A stretch of 64,000 nt of DNA from Brevundimonas sp. EYE_349 (GTDB taxonomy: Bacteria > Pseudomonadota > Alphaproteobacteria > Caulobacterales > Caulobacteraceae): positions 434,001-498,000 of the forward strand of contig NZ_JAHXPB010000001.1 in assembly GCF_023147505.1 (NCBI RefSeq). Reading direction: 5' to 3'. Shown here one piece after another: positions 7,792-17,109 of the stretch (position 1 is its first letter; each line of letters begins with the position of its first letter). The translations under genes were made by a program, and so were the position numbers. The notes under the pieces were generated by a model. That model saw only the letters and a program-made list of their open reading frames with translations. It was not told where the DNA came from and made no database searches.

Positions 7792-8582
7792 GGCCGATCG
7801 ACCGCCTGCTGGGCGTGATGGAACGACTGCGCGACCCGGACGGCGGCTGCCCCTGGGACGTGGAGCAGACCTTCGCCACCATCGCACCCTACACCATCGA
7901 GGAAGCCTATGAGGTCGCCGACGCCATCGAGCGCAACGATCTGACCGAACTGAAAGGCGAGCTTGGCGACCTGCTGTTCCAGGTCGTCTTCCACGCCCGG
8001 ATGGCCGAAGAACAGGGGCTGTTCGCCTTCGACGACGTGGTCACAGCCATCGCCGACAAGCTGGAACGTCGCCACCCCCACGTCTTCGGCGACGAGGCCC
8101 AGCGGTCGTCCAGGGAACAGAACGTGGCCTGGGAGGTCATCAAGGCCGCCGAGCGCAAGGACCGCCAGAAGCCCGGCGTCCTGGACGATGTGCCCGTCGG
8201 CCTGCCCGCCCTGACCCGCGCCGCCAAGCTGACCAAACGCGCCGCTCGCGTCGGCTTCGACTGGCCCTCGACCGACGAGGTGTTCGACAAGCTGGCGGAA
8301 GAGGTCGAGGAGTTGCGTGTCGAGATCGCCGCCGGCGACCGGGCCAAGGCGCGCGAGGAGTTGGGCGACCTGCTGTTCGTCGTCGCCAACCTGGCCCGTA
8401 AGCTGGATGTCGAGCCCGAGGATGCGCTACGCGCCGCCAACGCCAAGTTCGTTCGCCGTTTCGGCTTCATCGAAGCGGCGTTGGCCAGCGAAGGCCGCAC
8501 GCCCGACCAATCCACGCTCGAAGAGATGGATCGCCTCTGGGACGCCGCAAAGGTCTCGGAGAAGGCCGCGCTCCACAGCTGA
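7788..8582 (+). CDS. mazG: Nucleoside triphosphate pyrophosphohydrolase MazG
   Basis: MazG hydrolyses (d)NTPs to the monophosphate and pyrophosphate, clearing aberrant nucleotides. The 264-residue product has two tandem MazG domains, each with the EExxE...ELGDLLF metal-binding pattern: EEAYEVADAIERND followed by GELGDLLFQVVFHARM near the N-terminus, and EEVEELRVEIAAGD followed by EELGDLLFVVANLAR in the C-terminal half. The ATG at 7788 overlaps the MFS stop as ATGA, so the two genes are translationally coupled. In many alphaproteobacteria mazG follows hflX; here it has moved to the opposite strand but still lies within a few kb. Confidence 0.96.
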   Translation: MRPIDRLLGVMERLRDPDGGCPWDVEQTFATIAPYTIEEAYEVADAIERNDLTELKGELGDLLFQVVFHARMAEEQGLFAFDDVVTAIADKLERRHPHVFGDEAQRSSREQNVAWEVIKAAERKDRQKPGVLDDVPVGLPALTRAAKLTKRAARVGFDWPSTDEVFDKLAEEVEELRVEIAAGDRAKAREELGDLLFVVANLARKLDVEPEDALRAANAKFVRRFGFIEAALASEGRTPDQSTLEEMDRLWDAAKVSEKAALHS

Positions 8583-8592
8583 ACGGCCCCGC

Positions 8593-9249
8593 GTGACCTA
8601 CGACCTGATCATATTCGACTACGACGGCGTCGTCGCCGACAGCGAGGTGCTGAACAGCACCGTCATGGCCGAACAGCTGACCGCCCTCGGCCTGCCGACC
8701 ACACTGGACGAGGTGCTGGGCGCCTATATGGGCAAGCGCTGGCGCGACAATCGCCCGGCGGTCGAGGCCCGTTTGGGTCGCCCCTGCCCGGACGACTTTC
8801 ATACCACCTGGTTCGCCACCTGCCGCCAGCGGGCGCCGCATCAGCTGACGCCCGTTCCCGGCATGATCGACTTCGCCTACGCCCGGCCAGAGGCGCGCTG
8901 CATCGCCTCGTCCAGCGGCCCGGACTGGATCGGCGTCGGACTGGATCTGTTCGGCCTGACCGATCATTTCGACGGCTCGGTCTTCACAGGCCTGGCGGTC
9001 GAGCGTGGCAAGCCGCACCCCGATCTTTTCTTGCACGCCGCCCGGACCATGGGCGTTGATCCAGCCCGCACCGTGGTCATAGAGGATTCCGAGGCGGGCG
9101 TCTCCGCTGGCGTCGCGGCGGGCATGACGGTGGTCGGCCTGCTGGCCGGCGGCCACGTGCGCGACGGCCATGCCCAGCGTCTGGCCGCGCGCGGCGCCCA
9201 TCATCTGGCCCACAGCTACGCCGACGTGGCCGCCTTCATGGATCGCTGA
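8593..9249 (+). CDS. HAD-superfamily phosphatase (beta-phosphoglucomutase-like)
   Basis: A 218-residue haloacid-dehalogenase family hydrolase. It has motif I FDYDGVVADSE (nucleophile D9 and acid D11 if it starts at the GTG at 8593), motif II Ser in CIASSSG, motif III Lys in RGKPHPDLFL and motif IV IEDSEAGV. An alpha-helical cap is inserted after motif I, as in subfamily I phosphatases related to beta-phosphoglucomutase and phosphoglycolate phosphatase. It starts 10 bases after mazG and is likely in the same transcript. It ends 6 bases before the convergent antiporter gene. The natural phosphate ester is unknown. Confidence 0.92.
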   Translation: MTYDLIIFDYDGVVADSEVLNSTVMAEQLTALGLPTTLDEVLGAYMGKRWRDNRPAVEARLGRPCPDDFHTTWFATCRQRAPHQLTPVPGMIDFAYARPEARCIASSSGPDWIGVGLDLFGLTDHFDGSVFTGLAVERGKPHPDLFLHAARTMGVDPARTVVIEDSEAGVSAGVAAGMTVVGLLAGGHVRDGHAQRLAARGAHHLAHSYADVAAFMDR

Positions 9250-9255
9250 TCCCGA

Positions 9256-10893
9256 TCAGGAGTAGCGCAGTTCCTGCAGGTCCACTTCGCGGATCAGCTT
9301 CTTGGCCGTCTCCTCGTCCAGTCGACGCAGGCGCGCCAGCCGCCCAAGTTCCTCGCGCTCGGCCGCCAGACCCGCCATCCGCAGATGCCGTTCAATGGCG
9401 TCGCTCAACCGCGCGGTCTCCACATCGTCCTCGTCGGTGCGGGTGCGGCTTTCGATCCGATGGCGGTACAGTTCCATGATCCGGCTGGCGACATCGGAAT
9501 ACAGGTCGGGATTGGCCTTGCCCTCGGCCATGGCGTGCGATGCATCCTCCACGGCGCGCAGGGCCGCGGAGGCCGCGGCGACCCGACCGCGATCCTCCTC
9601 GCGCTCATGCGAGGGTTCGGGCGGCAGCTCCACCCCCTTCAACAGGCGTGGCAAGGCGAAGGTCGCCACCAGCAGCGACACGATGATCACCGCCGCCGCC
9701 AGGAAGATGGCCAGGTTGCGCGACGGCATGGGCGATCCATCACCCAGCACGAACGGCAGCGTCAGAATGCCTGCAAGCGTGATCGCGCCCCGCACCCCCG
9801 CCAGCGACATCACCAGCGTCAGCCGCAAGCCCACGCGCGACGGCGGCTGGCGATTGCGGCGCCGATACAGGGTCAGCTTCAGCGAGGTCCAGACCCAGAT
9901 GAACCGCAACGCCGCCAAGGCCGCCACAATGGCGATCACATAGACCGCCAGCCACCAGACCTCGGGCCGGCTTGTCCCGCGCACCACCTCGGCCGCGCGT
10001 GACAGGATCGACGGCATCTGTTCGCCCAGGATCACGAAGATGATGCCGTTGGCGACGAACTGCACCGTGTCCCACACCACGCTGCGCCGGATGCGGGTCA
10101 TGGCCATGGACTGGCCGGGAATGCCGCCACGCTCGGTGAAGCTCATGGTGATGCCGGCGGCGACGGCGGCCAGAATGCCCGACGCCTCCAGCTCTTCGGC
10201 GATCAGATAGGCGGCGAACGGTATAAGCAGGCTGACCAGGATCTGCGCCCCGACATCCTCGCCCCAGCGCCGGCTGATGATGGTCTTGGCGTAGCTGATG
10301 GCCATGGCGCTGGCCACGCCGACCGCCACCCCGACAAGAGCCAGCCATAGGAAGGCGCCGATGGCGTTGCCGATGGAAAAGGCGCCCGTCGTCGCCGCGA
10401 TCACCGCGATCCGCATACAGGTCAGGCCCGTCGCGTCGTTCAGCAGCGACTCGCCCTCCAGAATGTGCATCAGCCTTTTGGGGATGGGCGCGCGGGCGGC
10501 GATGGCCTGAACCGCGATGGGGTCGGTCGGCGACAGAATGGCCGCAAGCGCAAAGGCCACCGGCAACGGCATTTCCGGGATCATCCACCACAGCAGGAAC
10601 CCGAGCCCCAGCACGGTGAACAGCACCAGGCCCAGCGCCAGTTCCAGGATCACCGCCCGGTCGCGGAACAGATCTTCCTTGGGGATGCGCCACCCGTCCA
10701 GGAACAGCAGCGGCGGCAGGAACAACAGGAAGAAGATGTCCGGTTCCAGATCGACCGTGGACCCGGTGATCAGCACCAGGGCGGCCCCCAGCGCGATTTG
10801 CACCAGCGGCAGGGCGATCCGGGTCATGCGCGCGATCGAACCCGACACCACGACAGCCACAAGCAGCAGCAGTATGGTTTCGATCAGATGCAT
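9256..10893 (-). CDS. Na+/H+ antiporter, CPA1 family
   Basis: A 545-residue inner-membrane protein. About twelve hydrophobic segments fill residues 1-420, followed by a hydrophilic, charged cytoplasmic tail of about 120 residues that ends in a likely helical region. AAILSPTDPIAVQAI contains the TDP signature and the later LAGVRGAITLAG is typical of NhaP-type CPA1 exchangers, which swap Na+ or K+ for H+ in pH and salt homeostasis. Six bases separate it from hflX upstream, so it probably belongs to the hfq-hflX transcript. The ion specificity cannot be determined from sequence alone. Confidence 0.93.
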   Translation of the reverse strand: MHLIETILLLLVAVVVSGSIARMTRIALPLVQIALGAALVLITGSTVDLEPDIFFLLFLPPLLFLDGWRIPKEDLFRDRAVILELALGLVLFTVLGLGFLLWWMIPEMPLPVAFALAAILSPTDPIAVQAIAARAPIPKRLMHILEGESLLNDATGLTCMRIAVIAATTGAFSIGNAIGAFLWLALVGVAVGVASAMAISYAKTIISRRWGEDVGAQILVSLLIPFAAYLIAEELEASGILAAVAAGITMSFTERGGIPGQSMAMTRIRRSVVWDTVQFVANGIIFVILGEQMPSILSRAAEVVRGTSRPEVWWLAVYVIAIVAALAALRFIWVWTSLKLTLYRRRNRQPPSRVGLRLTLVMSLAGVRGAITLAGILTLPFVLGDGSPMPSRNLAIFLAAAVIIVSLLVATFALPRLLKGVELPPEPSHEREEDRGRVAAASAALRAVEDASHAMAEGKANPDLYSDVASRIMELYRHRIESRTRTDEDDVETARLSDAIERHLRMAGLAAEREELGRLARLRRLDEETAKKLIREVDLQELRYS

Positions 10894-10899
10894 TGGGAC

Positions 10900-12213
10900 T
10901 TAACCGGCCAGATCGGGATACAGACGCTCGAATCGTCCAAGCGCCCCCGGATGCAGCCGCACCGTGACATGAGTGCGGCCAAGCTCATCCGTATCGCGCG
11001 TCGTCACCCGACCGTGTTCATACAGCCAGGCCAGCGCCTCTCCCTGATGCGGCGCCAGCGTCACCTGGGTTTCCGGGTCGTCGTCGATCAGGCCGGTGAT
11101 TGCCTGGCGCAGAGGCTCGATCCCCTCGCCCGTCCAGGCGGACACGGCGACCGCCTCGCCTTCCTTGGCCAGGCGTTCGGCCTGACCCAGCACGGCCTCG
11201 CGCGTCTCGTCGTCCAGCAGGTCGATCTTGTTCCAGACCTCCAGCACCCGGCGGGTCTTGCCCTCGGGCGTCTCGATCTGTTTCAGCACCGCCTCGACGT
11301 CCTTGGCCTGGGCGTCGCTATCGGTGGAAGCGATGTCGCGAACGTGGAGGATCAGATCGGCTTCACCGACCTCTTCCAAAGTAGCGCGGAAGCTTTCGAC
11401 CAGTTCGTGCGGCAGGTCAGAGATGAAGCCGACGGTGTCCGCCACGATGGCCGGGCGGCCCTGCGGCAGGCGGATCGTGCGCTGGGTCGTGTCCAGCGTC
11501 GCGAACAACAGGTCCTTGGCGAAGACCTCCGATCCCGTCAGCCGGTTGAACAGCGTCGACTTGCCCGCATTGGTGTATCCGACCAGGGCGATGGTCGGGA
11601 AAGGAACCTTCTGGCGCTGTTTGCGGTGCAGGCCGCGCGTGCGGCGCACCTCTTCCAACTCGGCCTTCAACCGCACGATCCGGTCGGCGATTAGGCGCCG
11701 GTCCAGTTCGATCTGGGTTTCGCCGGGGCCGCCGGTCGAGCCGGTGCCGCCGCGTTGCCGTTCAAGGTGGGTCCAGGTCCGCACCAGACGTGAACGCTCG
11801 TAATCCAGTCGCGCCAGTTCGACCTGCAGACGGCCTTCCTTCGTCCGCGCCCGGCGACCGAAGATTTCGAGGATCAGGCCGGTGCGGTCGATGACCTTCA
11901 CCTCCCACGCCTTTTCCAGATTGCGCTGCTGAACCGGGGTCAGGGCGTCGTCGACGATGACCGCCTCGGCCTCAGCGGCGCGCACCAGGGCGGCCAGTTC
12001 CTCGACCTTGCCGGACCCGAACAAGGTCGCAGGCGTGGTCCCGCGCAGCCGCACGATCTCCTCGGCGCGCACGTCGAGATCCAGCGCGCGGGCGAGGCCC
12101 GCCGCTTCCTCAAGGCGCTCGCTCGCCAGCCGCGGGCTGTCGGAGCGTCGGTCGGGATGGAGGACGACCGCCCGGATCAGCGGGACGGCGTGGTCGATCA
12201 ATTTTTGGGTCAA
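10900..12213 (-). CDS. hflX: Ribosome-associated GTPase HflX
   Basis: HflX is a GTPase that binds 50S subunits and splits stalled or stressed 70S ribosomes. The 437-residue protein has the N-terminal HflX nucleotide-binding-like domain, the glycine-rich linker RQRGGTGSTGGPGETQIE at about 152-169 and a G domain with G1 VGYTNAGKST (211-220), G3 DTVGF and G4 NKID. The start is a TTG that follows the hfq TGA with no gap (TGATTG), so translation is coupled to hfq. The hfq-hflX pairing is widely conserved. The antiporter gene follows. Confidence 0.96.
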   Translation of the reverse strand: MTQKLIDHAVPLIRAVVLHPDRRSDSPRLASERLEEAAGLARALDLDVRAEEIVRLRGTTPATLFGSGKVEELAALVRAAEAEAVIVDDALTPVQQRNLEKAWEVKVIDRTGLILEIFGRRARTKEGRLQVELARLDYERSRLVRTWTHLERQRGGTGSTGGPGETQIELDRRLIADRIVRLKAELEEVRRTRGLHRKQRQKVPFPTIALVGYTNAGKSTLFNRLTGSEVFAKDLLFATLDTTQRTIRLPQGRPAIVADTVGFISDLPHELVESFRATLEEVGEADLILHVRDIASTDSDAQAKDVEAVLKQIETPEGKTRRVLEVWNKIDLLDDETREAVLGQAERLAKEGEAVAVSAWTGEGIEPLRQAITGLIDDDPETQVTLAPHQGEALAWLYEHGRVTTRDTDELGRTHVTVRLHPGALGRFERLYPDLAG

Positions 12214-12459
12214 TCAGTCTTCTTCGGCGTCGGGCTCGTACAGTTGCACGGGCGCGGACGGCATGATGGTGGAGATGGCGTGCTTGTACACCAGCTGGGA
12301 CTGGCCATCGCGGCGCAGCAGCACACAGAAGTTGTCGAACCAGGTCACAATGCCCTGCAACTTGACCCCATTGACCAGGAATATGGTCAGCGGCGTCTTG
12401 GTCTTGCGGACCGAGTTGAGGAAGGTGTCCTGAAGGTTCTGGCGTTTGTCTTGCGACAT
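12214..12459 (-). CDS. hfq: RNA chaperone Hfq
   Basis: Hfq forms a hexameric ring that pairs small RNAs with mRNAs. The 81-residue product has the Sm1 region ([40 protein letters not shown]) and the Sm2 motif YKHAIST, which contains the conserved KH. The C-terminal tail is short and acidic (EPDAEED), as is usual in alphaproteobacteria. A potential AACCTGCC-type ribosome binding region precedes the ATG. It lies 103 bases after the aminotransferase gene in the ntr cluster and is coupled to hflX. Confidence 0.98.
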   Translation of the reverse strand: MSQDKRQNLQDTFLNSVRKTKTPLTIFLVNGVKLQGIVTWFDNFCVLLRRDGQSQLVYKHAISTIMPSAPVQLYEPDAEED

Positions 12460-12562
12460 GGCAGGTTTTTCCTGTTCTTCGTTGTTCGTCGCCGATTGAC
12501 CGGCGCGGGGCCGATGCGGCCGGCCGCGACCTTAGCCGCCGGCCGCCCGCAGGGGCAACGGC

Positions 12563-13423
12563 CTAAATGGCCTCTCTGCGCGCCTGTTCAAGATAAACGT
12601 CGCGCAGACGCGTCGCGACCGGGCCCGGCTTGCCGTCGCTGATCGTCACGCCGTCCAGCGAAATCAGCGGCATGACGAAGGCGCTGGCGGCGGTGACGAA
12701 CACCTCGCGCGCGCGTTTGGCCTCCTCGACCGAGAAGGGGCGTTCGTCCAGGGCGATGCCCTCGGCCGCGACCAGCTTCAGCACCGCTTCGCGAGTGATC
12801 CCGCGCAGAATATTGCCCTGGGTGTCGCGTGTGCGGAGACGGCCCTCTTCGTCGACGATCCACGCGTTGGTCGATGCGCCCTCGGTCACCAGACCCATAT
12901 CATCGTACATCAGACATTCGTAGGCGCCGCGTTCGCGTGCGGCCTGTTTGGCCAGCACATTGGGCAGCAGTCCCACGGTCTTGATGTCGCAGCGGCCCCA
13001 GCGGATGTCGGGTTGTGTTACGCCCGCTGCGCCCTTCGCCGCCATCGCCTGGCCACGCGCACGGTCGACTGGCTTGGCCGTCACGATCACGCTGGGCGCC
13101 GCGTCGCTCGGAAAGGCATGGTCGCGCGCCGCCGTGCCCCGCGTAACCTGCAGATAGACGATGCCCTCGCGCACCAGATTGCGTCGAACCGTCTCGCGCA
13201 ACACCAGACCCAGCGCCGCCGCCGTCATCGGGATCTCGATCTTCAGCGCCTCTAGGCTGCGGTTCAGCCGCGCCATATGGCCGTCGAAATCGGCCAGACG
13301 ACCGTCCATCACCGACCAGACCTCATAGACCCCGTCGGCGAACTGAAACCCGCGATCCTCGATATGCACCACCGCCTGCCCATGCGGCCTATAGGCGCCG
13401 TTGACGTAGGCGACGCGCGACAT
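12563..13423 (-). CDS. dat: D-amino-acid aminotransferase (PLP class IV)
   Basis: A 286-residue fold-type IV aminotransferase. It opens with AYVNGAYRPHGQAVVHIEDRG, and has DIKTVGLLPNVLAKQAA with the PLP-binding lysine and VTEGASTNAW as the phosphate-binding/glutamate motif; these fit the D-alanine aminotransferase branch better than the branched-chain enzyme. It would interconvert D-Ala and D-Glu with their keto acids. The ATG shares one base with the ntrX stop (TGATG), so the gene is coupled to the ntrYX system. Substrate preference within class IV remains inferred. Confidence 0.92.
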   Translation of the reverse strand: MSRVAYVNGAYRPHGQAVVHIEDRGFQFADGVYEVWSVMDGRLADFDGHMARLNRSLEALKIEIPMTAAALGLVLRETVRRNLVREGIVYLQVTRGTAARDHAFPSDAAPSVIVTAKPVDRARGQAMAAKGAAGVTQPDIRWGRCDIKTVGLLPNVLAKQAARERGAYECLMYDDMGLVTEGASTNAWIVDEEGRLRTRDTQGNILRGITREAVLKLVAAEGIALDERPFSVEEAKRAREVFVTAASAFVMPLISLDGVTISDGKPGPVATRLRDVYLEQARREAI

Positions 13424-14829
13424 CAGGCCGGTTCGTCCTCTTCCCCGCCCCGTGCAGGGGACACGCCTAGGGACTTCAACTTCCGGTGCAGGGCCGAACG
13501 CTCCATGCCGATGAAGGCGGCGGTGCGCGAGATATTGCCGCCGAACCGCATGATCTGGGCCGCCAGATATTCTCTCTCGAAAACCTCGCGCGCCTCGCGC
13601 AACGGCAGGGCGATGGTGCGCTCACCGCCCAGGTTCGCCCCCCCGCCGTTCGATGTCGCCACCTCCTGCGGCAGCATGTCAGCCGTGATCGTCTCAGCTG
13701 GATCGCCGGTCGCCAGGATCAGCAACCGTTCGATATTGTTGCGCAGTTGACGGATGTTGCCGGGCCAGGGATGAACCTGCAGCACCGCCACCGCATCGTC
13801 GCCGACGATCCGTCTAGGCAGGCCTTGAGAGGCGCTGATGGTGTCCACGAAATATTCCACCAGTTCGGCGATGTCCTCACGTCGCTCCGACAGGGCCGGC
13901 ACGCGGATCGGCACCACGTTCAGGCGATGGAACAGGTCCTCGCGGAACCGCCCTTCGGCGATCTCCGACTTCAGGTCGCGCGAGGTCGAGGTCACGACGC
14001 GGACATCGACCTGCACATCCTGCTCGCCGCCGACGCGGCGGAACCGCTGATCGACCAGGACGCGCAGAATGCGGCTCTGGCTCTCGCGCGGCATGTCGCT
14101 GATCTCGTCCAGATACAGCGTCCCGTTGTGGGCGCGTTCGAACACGCCGATCTTGCGCGGCCGACCGTCCTGTCCCTCCTCGCCAAACAGCTCGACGTCC
14201 AGACGTTCCGGCGTCATGCCGGCGGCGGAAATGGCCACGAACTCGGCCCGCGCGCGCGGGCTGCCTTCATGAATCTGGCGCGCGACCAGCTCCTTGCCCG
14301 ATCCGGCGGGGCCTGAGATCAGGACGCGGCTGTTGGCCTGGGCCACCTTGGCGATGGTGCTACGCAGCGCCTGAGCCGCCTGCGACCGGCCGATCAGGCC
14401 AGACGGCGTCATGGTCTGGGCGCGCAAGCGGCGGTTCTCGCGCTTCAGCGTCGCCGCCTCGATGGCGCGCTCCACCACCACCACCAATCGATCCGACTTG
14501 AACGGCTTTTCGATAAAGTCATAGGCCCCGCGCTTCAGCGCCGTCACCGCCGTCTCGATGTTGCCGTGTCCCGAAATCATAACCACGGGCAGGTCGGGGT
14601 CGAGTTCCTTGACCACCTCCAGCAACTCCAGCCCGTCCAGCCCCCCGCCCTGCATCCAGATATCCAGAATCGCCAGCGAGGGCTTCCTGGCCCGGATCGC
14701 GGCCAGGGCCTCGTCGGAGTTGGCCGCGACGCGCACCGCGTGGCCTTCGTCCTCTAGAAGGCCGGAGACCAGGTCGCGGATGTCGGCTTCGTCGTCGACG
14801 ACCAGAATGTCGGAACCGGTAGGTCGCAT
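13423..14829 (-). CDS. ntrX: NtrC-family response regulator NtrX
   Basis: NtrX is the DNA-binding partner of the NtrY kinase and affects nitrogen, redox and envelope responses. Domains in the 468 residues: receiver 6-120 with acidic pair D12/D13, phosphoacceptor D56 and K108; AAA+ 145-375 with Walker A GPAGSGKE (173-180) and Walker B-like LYLDEISD; Fis-type helix-turn-helix near 428-455. The GAFTGA loop that contacts sigma-54 is absent: the segment at about 216-230 reads GEEGQDGRPRKIGVF. This suggests it does not act as a classical sigma-54 activator. The gene is 9 bases downstream of ntrY and overlaps dat by one base. Confidence 0.96.
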   Translation of the reverse strand: MRPTGSDILVVDDEADIRDLVSGLLEDEGHAVRVAANSDEALAAIRARKPSLAILDIWMQGGGLDGLELLEVVKELDPDLPVVMISGHGNIETAVTALKRGAYDFIEKPFKSDRLVVVVERAIEAATLKRENRRLRAQTMTPSGLIGRSQAAQALRSTIAKVAQANSRVLISGPAGSGKELVARQIHEGSPRARAEFVAISAAGMTPERLDVELFGEEGQDGRPRKIGVFERAHNGTLYLDEISDMPRESQSRILRVLVDQRFRRVGGEQDVQVDVRVVTSTSRDLKSEIAEGRFREDLFHRLNVVPIRVPALSERREDIAELVEYFVDTISASQGLPRRIVGDDAVAVLQVHPWPGNIRQLRNNIERLLILATGDPAETITADMLPQEVATSNGGGANLGGERTIALPLREAREVFEREYLAAQIMRFGGNISRTAAFIGMERSALHRKLKSLGVSPARGGEEDEPA

Positions 14830-14838
14830 CTTGCCTCG

Positions 14839-17109
14839 CTATTCGGCGGCGACGGTCTGGAGCCTGCGCTCCACGCCGTCGCCGGCCTTGCCGTGGGGGT
14901 TCAGGGGAAAGATCATGCACACGCGGGCGCCACGCAGCGTCTGAGCGTCGGCCAGCTTCAACTCGCCGCCGTGGTCCTCGCAAATGCGTTTGACAATGGC
15001 CAGGCCCAGGCCCGTGCCCTTTTCGCGCGTGGTCACATAGGGTTCGGTCAGACGGTCGCGGTCGCGCGCCGGCAAACCCACCCCGTCGTCCTCAATCACA
15101 AAGGTCGCGTGGCCATCCTCGACCACCAGCGAGGCGATGACGCCGGGATCGTCCGACGCTGCATCCTCGCCCGCCGCCGCCCGCCGCGCCGCGACGGATT
15201 CGCCGGCGTTCTTCAGGATGTTCAGCAGGGCCTGCCCCACCATCCGTCCGTCACTTTCCAGCACGACCGGCGGCAGCGGCTCCACGATATCCACCACGAT
15301 GTCCGGCGCCGCGACCCGCTGGGCGAACACCGCCTCGCGCAACATCTCCGACGGGTTCGACGGGGCGAAGCGCGGCGCCGGCATTCGGGCGAAGGATGAG
15401 AACTCATCCACCATCCGGCCGATATCTCCGACCTGGCGGATGATGGTGTCGGTGCAGCGGTCGAAGATCTCGACATCCTCGCCGATGCGCGCGCGGTATT
15501 TGCGCTTCAGCCGCTCGGCCGACAGCTGGATCGGCGTCAGCGGGTTCTTGATCTCATGGGCGATGCGACGGGCCACGTCGCGCCAGGCGGCGTTGCGCTG
15601 GGCCGTGACCAGGCGGGTGATATCGTCGAAGGTCAGGACCATCTCGCCCCCCTGCCCGCCCTCGATGCGAACGCGCAGGCGCCGGGTGTCCCCGCCCCGG
15701 CTGACATCGATGTCTTCCTCGATATGGGCTTCCGCCCGGCGCACCAGATCGCTCAGTTCCGGCGACAGGGCGCCCAGTTCGTGCCCCAGCACCTCGGCTT
15801 CCTCGATGTGCAGCAGTTGCAGAGCGCTGTCGTTGATGGCGGACACCCGACCGCGCCGATCCAGGCCGATCACGCCGGCGCTGACGCCCGACAGCACCGT
15901 CTCGATGAAATGGCTGCGGTCCTGCGCCTCGTCGCTGGCCGCCTTCAGCGCGCTCTGCTGGCCCTGAAGATCGCCGGTCATACGGTTGAAGGCGTCCGAC
16001 AGGGTGGCGATCTCGGCCGGGGCGCCGGCGCTGTCCACCCGCGCGGTGAAGTCCCCGCCCGCGATCTGGCCTGCCGCCTTGACCAGCCGTCCGATTGGAG
16101 CCGAAATGCTGCTGGCGGCCGACATACCCAGCCAGACCGCGCCCACCAGCACCAGCAGCGCCGTCTCCAGATAGCTGAGAATGAAGGCCGACTGGATTCG
16201 CGCTCGGCTTTCCTGCGCCTCTCGATAGGCCTGGATCGACTGGTCCGAGGCGTTCATCCGCGCGATCAACCCGTCTTGCAGCGGCCGGACCAGATAGAGG
16301 AAGGCGTCGCCATACGCCGGCAAGGCGATGATCGACCTAACAGTATCCGGGTTCTGCGTGACATCGGTCGGCGGCTTGCCGTCCTGGGCCGCCGCTTCAA
16401 GGTAAGTGCGCGGCGGCGCCAGATAGGGCGGCGCGCCTAGCTGCTCAGCTCGCGCCAGAACTTCGCCCTCGGCGTTCACGATGTAGATGGCGGGATAGCG
16501 AAAGATGTCGCCGACCTGAGCCAGGGCGGCGTTGAACTGAATGCGGTCCGCAAACAGGCCCTTCGCGCTGTCTAGCTGCTCCGAAATGGTGACTAGATCG
16601 GCATCCATCGAGTTGGCGACGTCGCGAACGTAAGCTCGACCGATGATGGCGCCGTTGTCGACCGAAGCGCTGACGTTTTCGCTGAACCACTGGTCCACCC
16701 CCCGATTGACCAGTACGCCGAACACCAGGGCGATCAGCACCGACGGGATCAGCGCCACCATAGAGAATAGGGCCACGAACCGCAGGTGCAGGCGCGAGCC
16801 CGCCTCTTCCGTGCTGCGCGCCAAGGTCAGCACGCGACGGCCCACGATGAAGGCCAGCCCGGCGATCAACACCAGATTGGCGACCAGTACGATCAGGGCG
16901 ATTTCGCTGCTTGATCCGCGCGCCACCCCGCCTCCAGCGCCGGGAGCCACCGCCACCAGCCAGATCGCCGCCGCCGTGATCGCCACGGCCAGGAAATAGG
17001 CTACCCCGAACCCGGTCCGCGCCCGTTCCGTATCGACCCACCCCCAGAACGACTCGTCGTCCGGCGTTCGGCCGGGCGAAGGTGTCGTCGCTGAAGGCGT
17101 ATCCGTCAT
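14839..17109 (-). CDS. ntrY: Sensor histidine kinase NtrY
   Basis: NtrY is a membrane kinase that phosphorylates NtrX. The 756-residue protein has membrane segments at about 36-54, 68-90, 110-134 and 307-328, with a periplasmic region of about 170 residues between the third and fourth. HAMP (about 328-385) and PAS (about 400-500) domains follow, then the kinase core with H518 in RRIAHEIKNPLTP and ATPase motifs NILKNAGES, DDGVGLP and GTGLGLAIV. The ATG overlaps the dusB stop as ATGA. In many relatives ntrB and ntrC lie between dusB and ntrY; here nothing does. Confidence 0.96.
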   Translation of the reverse strand: MTDTPSATTPSPGRTPDDESFWGWVDTERARTGFGVAYFLAVAITAAAIWLVAVAPGAGGGVARGSSSEIALIVLVANLVLIAGLAFIVGRRVLTLARSTEEAGSRLHLRFVALFSMVALIPSVLIALVFGVLVNRGVDQWFSENVSASVDNGAIIGRAYVRDVANSMDADLVTISEQLDSAKGLFADRIQFNAALAQVGDIFRYPAIYIVNAEGEVLARAEQLGAPPYLAPPRTYLEAAAQDGKPPTDVTQNPDTVRSIIALPAYGDAFLYLVRPLQDGLIARMNASDQSIQAYREAQESRARIQSAFILSYLETALLVLVGAVWLGMSAASSISAPIGRLVKAAGQIAGGDFTARVDSAGAPAEIATLSDAFNRMTGDLQGQQSALKAASDEAQDRSHFIETVLSGVSAGVIGLDRRGRVSAINDSALQLLHIEEAEVLGHELGALSPELSDLVRRAEAHIEEDIDVSRGGDTRRLRVRIEGGQGGEMVLTFDDITRLVTAQRNAAWRDVARRIAHEIKNPLTPIQLSAERLKRKYRARIGEDVEIFDRCTDTIIRQVGDIGRMVDEFSSFARMPAPRFAPSNPSEMLREAVFAQRVAAPDIVVDIVEPLPPVVLESDGRMVGQALLNILKNAGESVAARRAAAGEDAASDDPGVIASLVVEDGHATFVIEDDGVGLPARDRDRLTEPYVTTREKGTGLGLAIVKRICEDHGGELKLADAQTLRGARVCMIFPLNPHGKAGDGVERRLQTVAAE

